From Collinsella aerofaciens (GTDB taxonomy: Bacteria > Actinomycetota > Coriobacteriia > Coriobacteriales > Coriobacteriaceae), in the NCBI GenBank assembly GCA_905213725.1, contig CAJMJM010000059.1:1-11168 (forward strand): a stretch of DNA of 11,168 bases. The letters are read 5' to 3'. The stretch's first letter is position 1. Every line of letters begins with the position of its first letter. The notes below the pieces were generated by a model. The model did no database searches. It was not told where the DNA came from and saw only the letters and a list, made by a program, of their open reading frames with translations. Below are positions 1 through 5,545 of the stretch, one piece after another. Position numbers and translations under genes: made by a program.

Positions 1-5
1 CCTGC

Positions 6-809
6 GTGTTGCCGGCTTTCGATAAGGATTTCGGTATCCCCAAGGTCGATATTCGCCCGCCCCTTTCCCTGCATGACGATGCTCAAACACCCAAGCGCAT
101 GGTGCATCCCGACGAGGACGCCTATCACAAGCACAAGCGTCATATCCCCAAGCCGCTCATCGTCATCGCGGTCCTTGCCGTCGTGTGCGGTGGTGCGTAT
201 TGGTTCGTGACGGCCGATCCCATGGGTGTCCTGCCTGGCTACTATGACCAGTTTGGCCAGGCCGCGCAGACGCCCTTCCCCACGCGCCAAAAGGGCGAGG
301 CGACTGAGGACGATACCAAGCAGGACGATTCTGCCGAGGTGGTCCAGGAAGAAACCGTGCTTACCGATGATCAGCTCTATACCAGGCTCGACGGTCTGTA
401 TCAGACCATCGTGTCCTACGGTGACGAGGACCAGATCGGCGAGGTCATCGATTCTTTTAACAATGGCTATCTTCGAACGCCACTGTCCACCCGTCAGGAG
501 CTGTCGCAGAGTGCCTACGCCCTGCGCGACCAGATCAAAAAGACGCAAGATGAGCTTAACAACCTTAAGTATCAGGACGATACGGTCTATGCGGATGACA
601 TCGCCCACTTAAAGCAGCTTGCCGAGTGGATGTACGAGCGTGTCGACGTGATCTGTCAGAGCTGGGACATCTCGCTGGCCATTCCCGATGGTGAGTCGAT
701 GAGTTCCCACCAAAGCGATATCCTGGCGCCCATCGCGCAGGGCGGCAACAGCGCACTGAACCAGTACGACGCCAATGTGGGTTCCTGGAAGCCGCAGCAG
801 CGTTCCTAA
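6..809 (+). CDS. Hypothetical single-pass membrane protein (5' end uncertain)
   Basis: I do not recognise this protein. It has a hydrophilic, probably cytoplasmic N-terminus of about 48 residues ending in a basic patch (HKHKRHIPKP, residues 41-50), then one membrane segment at about 50-69. A long charged region outside the membrane follows. Residues 91-118 are acidic and low in complexity, and about 118-220 look mostly helical, with a possible short coiled coil near 164-190. The basic patch before the helix suggests N-in, C-out topology by the positive-inside rule. A GTG at 6 and a TTG at 9 are the first possible starts, but the frame is open to the window edge and any ribosome-binding site would be out of view, so the gene may begin further upstream. 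It ends with TAA, and the following gap contains a separate promoter, so it is probably the last gene of another unit. Coding is supported by length, sensible composition and absence of a better competing frame. Confidence 0.75.
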   Translation: MLPAFDKDFGIPKVDIRPPLSLHDDAQTPKRMVHPDEDAYHKHKRHIPKPLIVIAVLAVVCGGAYWFVTADPMGVLPGYYDQFGQAAQTPFPTRQKGEATEDDTKQDDSAEVVQEETVLTDDQLYTRLDGLYQTIVSYGDEDQIGEVIDSFNNGYLRTPLSTRQELSQSAYALRDQIKKTQDELNNLKYQDDTVYADDIAHLKQLAEWMYERVDVICQSWDISLAIPDGESMSSHQSDILAPIAQGGNSALNQYDANVGSWKPQQRS

Positions 810-840
810 AATTAGTTCGCCATAGTCGGCATAACCTACG

Positions 841-861
841 TGCGCAATTGATGTAAGCGCA
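841..861. repeat. Short inverted repeat over the -35 region of the ppi promoter
   Basis: TGCGC at 841-845 is mirrored by GCGCA at 857-861 with an 11-base spacer. The candidate -35 hexamer (848-853) lies inside the spacer. The arrangement would suit a dimeric repressor operator, but a 5-bp arm in a GC-rich genome can arise by chance. I cannot name a regulator. Confidence 0.2.
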
Positions 862-877
862 TGCTTATTGCTACAAT
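848..877 (+). promoter_or_regulatory. Candidate sigma70-type promoter for the isomerase/TPR genes
   Basis: A -35 box TTGATG (848-853) and a -10 box TACAAT (872-877) are separated by 18 bases. Each differs from consensus at few positions. They sit in the most AT-rich part of the gap, about 40 bases before the ATG at 917. Transcription would start near 884 and give a leader of roughly 30 bases containing the Shine-Dalgarno AGGAAGG (904-910). This is a sequence match only. Confidence 0.6.
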
Positions 878-916
878 TCGAACAAATATGCTTTAAACGC
901 ACGAGGAAGGAACCAC

Positions 917-1459
917 ATGTTTGGTTTTAAGAAAGAGCTCTACACGCCCGAGTATCAGCTTGCCGGCGACGAGTGCGCCGTTATCGAGACGTCGAAGGGT
1001 ACCATCAAGGTCAAGTTTGACGGCGAGGGCGCTCCCATTCATGTCGCGAACTTCTGCGAGCTTTCTACGATGGGCTTCTATGATGGCCTTAAGTTCCATC
1101 GCTATGTGCCCGGTTTTGTCATCCAGGGCGGCGACCCCAATACCCGCGATATGTCCGGCGCCGACGTCGCCGCTGGTCTTGAGGGCCCCGACGGCATGCC
1201 TGGTACCGGTGGCCCCGGCTACTGCATCAAGGGCGAGTTTGCCACCAATCCGCGCAACAGCCATGTCGATGGCGCCCTTGCCATGGCACGCTCCATGGAC
1301 CCCGATTCCGCGGGTTCGCAGTTTTACTTCTGCCTGGGTGCCCAGCATAACCTCGATTCCGGTTACACCGTCTTTGGTACCACGGTCGAGGGTCTCGATG
1401 TGATTTCGCAGCTGCGTGCCGGCGACGAGATCGTTCATGTCGAGATCGTTCTCGAGTAA
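917..1459 (+). CDS. Cyclophilin-type peptidyl-prolyl cis-trans isomerase
   Basis: This 180-residue protein catalyses cis-trans isomerisation of peptide bonds before proline and assists protein folding. It is a single cyclophilin domain (about residues 18-180). The signature FHRYVPGFVIQGGD (60-73) supplies the equivalents of the cyclophilin A catalytic residues Arg55, Phe60 and Gln63 as R62, F67 and Q70. GSQFYF (133-138) supplies the Gln111 equivalent Q135. The position matching Trp121 is Asn145 and that matching His126 is Tyr150, so cyclosporin binding is probably weak; this rests on a hand alignment. There is no signal peptide or membrane segment, so it should be cytoplasmic. The ATG at 917 follows AGGAAGG by six bases. 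A promoter lies just upstream, and the TPR gene starts 11 bases after the stop, so the two are probably cotranscribed. A specific gene symbol is not justified because bacterial cyclophilins carry several names. Confidence 0.95.
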   Translation: MFGFKKELYTPEYQLAGDECAVIETSKGTIKVKFDGEGAPIHVANFCELSTMGFYDGLKFHRYVPGFVIQGGDPNTRDMSGADVAAGLEGPDGMPGTGGPGYCIKGEFATNPRNSHVDGALAMARSMDPDSAGSQFYFCLGAQHNLDSGYTVFGTTVEGLDVISQLRAGDEIVHVEIVLE

Positions 1460-1470
1460 AGGGGACTTAC

Positions 1471-2775
1471 TTGAATAGCCAGCTGATCCAACAGGGCCGC
1501 GCAGCTTACCGCGCGGGTGATTTTTCCGCTGCAGCCCAGATGCTTGGGGCGGCAAAGACTCCCGATGAGATTATGGGCGAGGCCGATCACCTTCGTGGCA
1601 ACGCCTTGATGCACCTGGGCATGTATGCCGAGGCCGCCGAGGCTTATGCCGCCGCCCTCAACGACGGCACCTACGGCAAGCGCGGCGCGCTGCTCACCAA
1701 CCGCGGCAAGGCGCTCGCCGCCGTGGGCGACTACACGCCGGCCGCCCAGGCGTTCTCTGCCGCTACGCAGGATGCTTCCTATGCCACGCCGTTCAAGGCC
1801 TATCTGGGCCTGGGCAATGCGCTGTTCCAGTCGGGCGACTATGCCAACGCGGGTACTGCCTTCCGTCAGGCTGCCATCGACGGCGCCAATCCGGCTCCTG
1901 CCGCCGCACTCGGCGAGCTTGGACGTTGCTTCATTAAGCTCGGCCGTCCGGCGGATGCCGTGGAGACCTACCGCACGGCTATCGACTTTGCCGGCCCCCG
2001 CGACGACACGCGTGCGCTCAACGCCGGCATGGGTCAGGCGCTTTCTGCCGCCGGCCGTCCCTCCGACGCACTCGACGCCTTTAACGCCGCTACTGCCGAT
2101 GGCATCTACCAGCTCACCTCCGAGCAGGCCGATGAGCTTGCCCGCGTGCACGATTCGCTTGCCGCGCTGTCTGCCCAGACGGCTATGGCCACGGCTCCGG
2201 CGCCCGCGATGGACGCCCCTGCCGTCGATCCGCTCGATCCTACGGGCGCGACCGGTCAGTTTATGCCCGATCCCTCGGACACCGGCTTCTTTACGCTGTC
2301 CGAGTCCGAGATGGTCCAGCAGGACCGTCAGGATCGTAAGCAGGCCAAGGTCCGTCGTCGCCATCGCCACACGGGTCTCAAAGTCTTCGTCGTGCTGCTT
2401 CTGCTCATTTTGATCGCAGTGGGCGGTCTTGGCTTTGCCTACACGCGCGGCTTTGGCTTCCCGTCCCAGGAGTCTGTCGTTACCGATCTGTTCCAGGCTG
2501 CCGGCGACGGTGACACCGCAAAGGCCGAGTCTTACCTGGCCTCGAGCCTGTCCGAGGACGCCAAATCGATGATCATCTCCTCGATTCCGCAGGGTGCCAC
2601 CGTGTCCGTCGAGGGCATGGATCAGTCCATGCCCGAGACGGCCGCCAAGGTGAAGGCATCGCTGTCCAAGGGCGGCGAGCAGGAGTACACCGTCAAATTC
2701 GTGCGCTCCGACAACCATATCGGCTGGGCCGTTTCCTCGCTCGATATGGATTTCTCGGCTGCTGACAACCAGTAG
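1471..2775 (+). CDS. TPR-repeat protein with one membrane segment and a C-terminal outer domain
   Basis: The 434-residue protein begins with an array of tetratricopeptide-like helical hairpins over about residues 5-212. Repeats are visible by their turn motifs: GDF at 16, GMY at 50, GDY at 86, GDY at 122, GRP at 158 and GRP at 195. The later units are spaced 36-37 residues rather than the usual 34. A Pro/Ala-rich linker (about 236-285) leads to a basic stretch (residues 289-300, KQAKVRRRHRH-like) and a membrane helix at 304-324. About 110 residues follow that may form a small alpha/beta domain resembling NTF2-like or DUF4878 domains (tentative). Positive-inside reasoning puts the TPRs in the cytoplasm and the tail outside. 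The start is TTG at 1471, set by AAAGGGGA (1458-1465). TPRs bind proteins, so a scaffold or adaptor role is likely. Its place just before mreB hints at an envelope function, but this is inference. Confidence 0.88.
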   Translation: MNSQLIQQGRAAYRAGDFSAAAQMLGAAKTPDEIMGEADHLRGNALMHLGMYAEAAEAYAAALNDGTYGKRGALLTNRGKALAAVGDYTPAAQAFSAATQDASYATPFKAYLGLGNALFQSGDYANAGTAFRQAAIDGANPAPAAALGELGRCFIKLGRPADAVETYRTAIDFAGPRDDTRALNAGMGQALSAAGRPSDALDAFNAATADGIYQLTSEQADELARVHDSLAALSAQTAMATAPAPAMDAPAVDPLDPTGATGQFMPDPSDTGFFTLSESEMVQQDRQDRKQAKVRRRHRHTGLKVFVVLLLLILIAVGGLGFAYTRGFGFPSQESVVTDLFQAAGDGDTAKAESYLASSLSEDAKSMIISSIPQGATVSVEGMDQSMPETAAKVKASLSKGGEQEYTVKFVRSDNHIGWAVSSLDMDFSAADNQ

Positions 2776-2797
2776 TGACCTTATGGGATTTAGCTTT

Positions 2798-2830
2798 GCC
2801 CGGCGCTTCACCGCAAGTGAGGTGCCGGGC
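2798..2830 (+). terminator. Strong hairpin between the TPR gene and mreB (possible terminator or attenuator)
   Basis: Arms 2798-2811 and 2817-2830 form a continuous 14-bp stem, with two G-U wobbles in the middle and seven G-C pairs at the base, around a five-base loop (CGCAA). It lies 22 bases after the TPR stop codon. The downstream side is TTGCGCTAG, which lacks the T-run of a standard intrinsic terminator. It may be an inefficient terminator, a processing or stabilising structure, or an attenuator before mreB. Confidence 0.45.
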
Positions 2831-2839
2831 TTGCGCTAG

Positions 2840-2845
2840 TATGAT
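2840..2845 (+). promoter_or_regulatory. Candidate -10 box of an mreB promoter
   Basis: TATGAT matches the -10 consensus at five of six positions and lies about 45 bases before the mreB start. At the ideal 17-base spacing the -35 position would be 2817-2822 (GTGAGG), a poor match that falls in the 3' arm of the hairpin. There is no TGn extension. A promoter here is plausible because the gap is the only sizeable one before the mre genes, but the evidence is weak. Confidence 0.3.
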
Positions 2846-2890
2846 GAGCTAGTAGTTTTCCAGCAATCATCCAACACATCAGGAGTTGCG

Positions 2891-3934
2891 TTGTTTTCTT
2901 TGATGGATATGTTCTTCGGTAGCTATGCGGGCGATCTTGCCATCGACCTCGGCACCGCAAATACGCTTGTCTCCGTGCGCGGCAAGGGCATCGTCATCCG
3001 CGAGCCCTCCGTCGTCGCCATCGACAAGAACGACGAGCGCATCCTGGCGGTCGGTATCGAGGCAAAGCGCATGCTCGGCCGTACGCCCGGCAACATTGTG
3101 GCCGTTCGTCCCCTGAAGGACGGCGTCATCGCCGACTTCGATGTTACAGAGGCTATGCTTCGCTACTTTATCGACAAGGCGTCCGAGAAGCGCTATCCGT
3201 GGACCCCGCGTCCGCGCGTTGTCGTCTGCGTTCCCTCCGGTGTCACGTCGGTCGAGAAGCGTGCCGTCTTTGAGGCCACGATCCAGGCCGGCGCTCGCCA
3301 GGCCTATCTGATCGAAGAGCCTATGGCCGCCGCTATCGGCGCCGACCTGCCCGTCGAGGAGCCTACCGGCTCCATGGTCATCGACATCGGTGGCGGTACC
3401 ACCGAGGTTGCCGTTATCGCTATGGGCGGCATCGTCGTCTCGCAGTCCATCCGTATTGCCGGCGACGAGTTCGATCAGGCCATCCTCACGCACGTTCGCG
3501 ATGCCTACAACTTGGCCATCGGCGAGCGTACGGCAGAGGACATCAAGATCAAGGTCGGCTCCGCCGTGCCGCTCAAGGACGAGCTCGACGTCGAGGTCAA
3601 CGGCCGCGACGTGATCACCGGTCTGCCCAAGACCGTGCGCATCGAGAGCGAGGAGATTCGTCGCGCACTCAACAAGCCGCTCGACGAGATGGCCAAGGCC
3701 GTCAAGGACGCGCTCGACGCTACGCCTCCCGATCTTGCCTCGGACCTTATGTACTACGGCATTTTGCTGACCGGTGGCGGCGCGCTGCTGCGCGGTCTCG
3801 ACGTGCGCCTGCGCGATGAGACCGGCGTTTCGGTCCACGTCAGCCCCACGGCGCTCGATAACGTTGTTAACGGCTGTGCCCGCGTGCTCGAGGCCAATGC
3901 GTTTGATGGCGGCTTCGTCCAGACCAATGCTTAA
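2891..3934 (+). CDS. mreB: Rod shape-determining protein MreB (bacterial actin)
   Basis: MreB is an actin-fold ATPase that forms short antiparallel double filaments on the inner membrane face and directs lateral peptidoglycan synthesis. At 347 residues it has the typical family length. Seen directly: phosphate-1 motif DLGTANTLV (19-27); the IEEPMAAAIG segment (141-150) with the conserved catalytic-region glutamate; phosphate-2 motif IDIGGGTTEVAVI (164-176); and adenosine motif GILLTGGGALLRG (290-302). The hydrophobic N-terminus (MFSLMDMFFG) may contribute to membrane binding. The start is TTG at 2891, placed five bases after AGGAG (2881-2885). The in-frame ATG codons at 2903 and 2909 are too far from that site and have none of their own. 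mreC follows after 21 bases. All ATP-site motifs are intact. Confidence 0.98.
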   Translation: MFSLMDMFFGSYAGDLAIDLGTANTLVSVRGKGIVIREPSVVAIDKNDERILAVGIEAKRMLGRTPGNIVAVRPLKDGVIADFDVTEAMLRYFIDKASEKRYPWTPRPRVVVCVPSGVTSVEKRAVFEATIQAGARQAYLIEEPMAAAIGADLPVEEPTGSMVIDIGGGTTEVAVIAMGGIVVSQSIRIAGDEFDQAILTHVRDAYNLAIGERTAEDIKIKVGSAVPLKDELDVEVNGRDVITGLPKTVRIESEEIRRALNKPLDEMAKAVKDALDATPPDLASDLMYYGILLTGGGALLRGLDVRLRDETGVSVHVSPTALDNVVNGCARVLEANAFDGGFVQTNA

Positions 3935-3955
3935 TTTCCAAAAGGTGGATTCCAT

Positions 3956-4954
3956 TTGGCACGATCTTCGGGTTTCTCCACAAATCTGAATACCAAGCGA
4001 CAATCAACGGGTATGCGCCCGTTGATTGTTTTCAGCCTGATTTCGGTGTTGCTGCTCACGTTTTATATTCGTGAGGGCGAGGCTGGGCCGATTCATGCCG
4101 TGCGTTCGGGCGTAACGACGATTACCTCGCCGGTGCGCTTTGTGGGTTCGGCTGTGGCGGCTCCCTTCAATGCCATCGGCAACGTGTTCTCTAACCTTAC
4201 GGCGTCGCAGGACACGCTCGACGAGCTTAAGAAGCAAAACGAGGAACTGACCTCTAAGGTTGCCGAGCTCTCCGAGTCTCAAAAGACCGCCGAGCGTCTG
4301 GAGGGGCTGGTCGGCCTGCAGTCGACCTATAACCTCAAATCGACCGCTGCTCGTATCGTTGGTGCCTCGGGCGATGCCTGGACCTCGACCGTTACCATCG
4401 ACAAGGGCTCTGCCGACGGCCTTACCATCAACATGCCCGTGACGAGTTCTGCCGGTGTTATCGGCCAGATCATCGAAGTCTCGGCCAAGACGTCCACCGT
4501 GCGCCTGATTGGCGACGAGAACTCGGGTGTGTCCGCCATGGTACAGGACACGCGCGCCCAGGGCATGCTGCAGGGTCAGGCTGACGGCACGCTGCGTCTT
4601 GAGTACGTGAGCGTCGACTCCGACGTTAAGGTTGGCGACATCATCGTGACCTCGGGCATCGGCGGTGTGTTCCCCAAGGGTCTACCGCTCGGCACCGTCT
4701 CGTCGGTTGAGAAATCGGCAAACGACGTGTACTACACCATTGTGGTGCGCGCTCAGACCACGGCCGAGAACAACGAGGAAGTGCTGGTCATTACCTCGCT
4801 GACCGATGAACAGTCGGCCTCGGATGAGGACGTGAGCACGGCCAACAGCACGCCGCAGGGAACGTCGCGCGATGCTGCAACCAAGACGAAGGACGAGAGC
4901 TCGGATGACAGTTCCGACACGTCCGAGATGACCGATTCTGGCTCGAACGAATAG
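3956..4954 (+). CDS. mreC: Rod shape-determining protein MreC
   Basis: MreC is a bitopic elongasome protein that links cytoplasmic MreB to the wall enzymes and is thought to activate PBP2 outside the membrane. This 332-residue protein has a short basic cytoplasmic N-terminus, a membrane helix at about 22-38, a coiled coil at about 83-123 used for dimerisation in the family, and the beta-rich MreC domain at about 130-281. Family hallmarks are SSAGVIGQI (164-172) and TSGIGGVFPKGLPLG (232-246). Residues 283-332 form an acidic Ser/Thr-rich tail with no predicted fold. The start is TTG at 3956, six bases after AGGTGGA (3943-3949). The stop lies a few bases before the mreD start, so translation is probably coupled. 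Confidence 0.96.
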   Translation: MARSSGFSTNLNTKRQSTGMRPLIVFSLISVLLLTFYIREGEAGPIHAVRSGVTTITSPVRFVGSAVAAPFNAIGNVFSNLTASQDTLDELKKQNEELTSKVAELSESQKTAERLEGLVGLQSTYNLKSTAARIVGASGDAWTSTVTIDKGSADGLTINMPVTSSAGVIGQIIEVSAKTSTVRLIGDENSGVSAMVQDTRAQGMLQGQADGTLRLEYVSVDSDVKVGDIIVTSGIGGVFPKGLPLGTVSSVEKSANDVYYTIVVRAQTTAENNEEVLVITSLTDEQSASDEDVSTANSTPQGTSRDAATKTKDESSDDSSDTSEMTDSGSNE

Positions 4955-4965
4955 GGGGCATGTCC

Positions 4966-5532
4966 ATGGATCTACACGAGCAGGGGATGAGCTCCCGCAC
5001 GTTTGTGATCGCCGCCATCGTGTGCGTGCTGCTGCAGGCAGGCCTGGCACCGCAGATCTCCATTGCGGGTGGTCGCGTCAACTTCATGATTATCTTGGTG
5101 TGCCTGAGTGTGTTCTCGGGCGACCCGACCCGTGCCGTCGTGTGCGGTTTTTGCAGCGGCTTGTTTTATGACCTGTCCGCTGCCGTGCCGGTGGGCATTA
5201 TGTCGCTCCTGCTGACCGTGGGTTCTTTTGCCCTGGTGCACAGCGCCGTCGGTCAGACGGGCGGTACCCCAAGTGCGCGCGGCGTCACTGTGGGCGCCTT
5301 CGCGCTCGTCATTAATGTGATCTACAGCATCATCTTGCTGTTTATGGGTTTGGAGACGAGCTTTGTCGTGGCGATCTTCGGCCATGCGCTGCCGTCCTCG
5401 ATCCTGACGGGTCTGGTTGCCATTCCGTTTTTGATGTCCGGCGTCGTGCCGCAGTCCGGCTATGGATTCTCCGCACGTGGCGGACGCCAGACGGGTATGC
5501 GCTTTAAGCCCAAGACCCGCAAGCTCAAATAG
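4966..5532 (+). CDS. mreD: Rod shape-determining protein MreD
   Basis: MreD is a small multi-spanning inner-membrane protein of the elongasome that partners MreC. The roughly 188-residue product has about five or six hydrophobic segments. Numbering from the ATG at 4960, these lie near 14-30, 41-53, 57-70, 76-96, 109-130 and 133-161. The family-typical stretch GFCSGLFYDLSAAVPVG lies at 63-79. The C-terminus is strongly basic (residues 173-190), consistent with a cytoplasmic end. Two ATG codons compete: 4960 lies one base after the GGGGG run (4954-4958) and 4966 lies seven bases after it. I prefer 4966 on spacing, but 4960 adds only two residues and cannot be excluded. The Shine-Dalgarno run overlaps the last base of the mreC stop, implying translational coupling. 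Confidence 0.93.
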   Translation: MDLHEQGMSSRTFVIAAIVCVLLQAGLAPQISIAGGRVNFMIILVCLSVFSGDPTRAVVCGFCSGLFYDLSAAVPVGIMSLLLTVGSFALVHSAVGQTGGTPSARGVTVGAFALVINVIYSIILLFMGLETSFVVAIFGHALPSSILTGLVAIPFLMSGVVPQSGYGFSARGGRQTGMRFKPKTRKLK

Positions 5533-5545
5533 GGGAGGCCCGTAG

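Noticed and set aside
893..1555. 220-codon open frame on the minus strand opposite the cyclophilin gene
   Set aside because: It is a shadow of a well-supported cyclophilin gene and crosses its promoter-proximal region and the next gene start.
1435..2811. 458-codon open frame on the minus strand opposite the TPR gene
   Set aside because: It mirrors the TPR frame in GC-rich DNA, is rich in Gly, Arg, His and Val with no recognisable domain, and has no ribosome-binding site. The + strand frame has clear TPR repeats and a membrane helix.
2836..2854. Two CTAGTA direct repeats 13 bases apart before mreB
   Set aside because: They are short and overlap the candidate -10 box; with no further copy this is not distinguishable from chance.
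2879..4003. 374-codon open frame on the minus strand opposite mreB
   Set aside because: The + strand is unambiguously MreB. The antisense frame is a by-product of codon bias (Asp/Val/Gly codons on + give few stops on the complement).
4960..4962. Upstream ATG as the mreD start
   Set aside because: It lies only one base after the GGGGG Shine-Dalgarno run, whereas ATG 4966 has a seven-base spacer. The difference is two residues and the choice is not certain.
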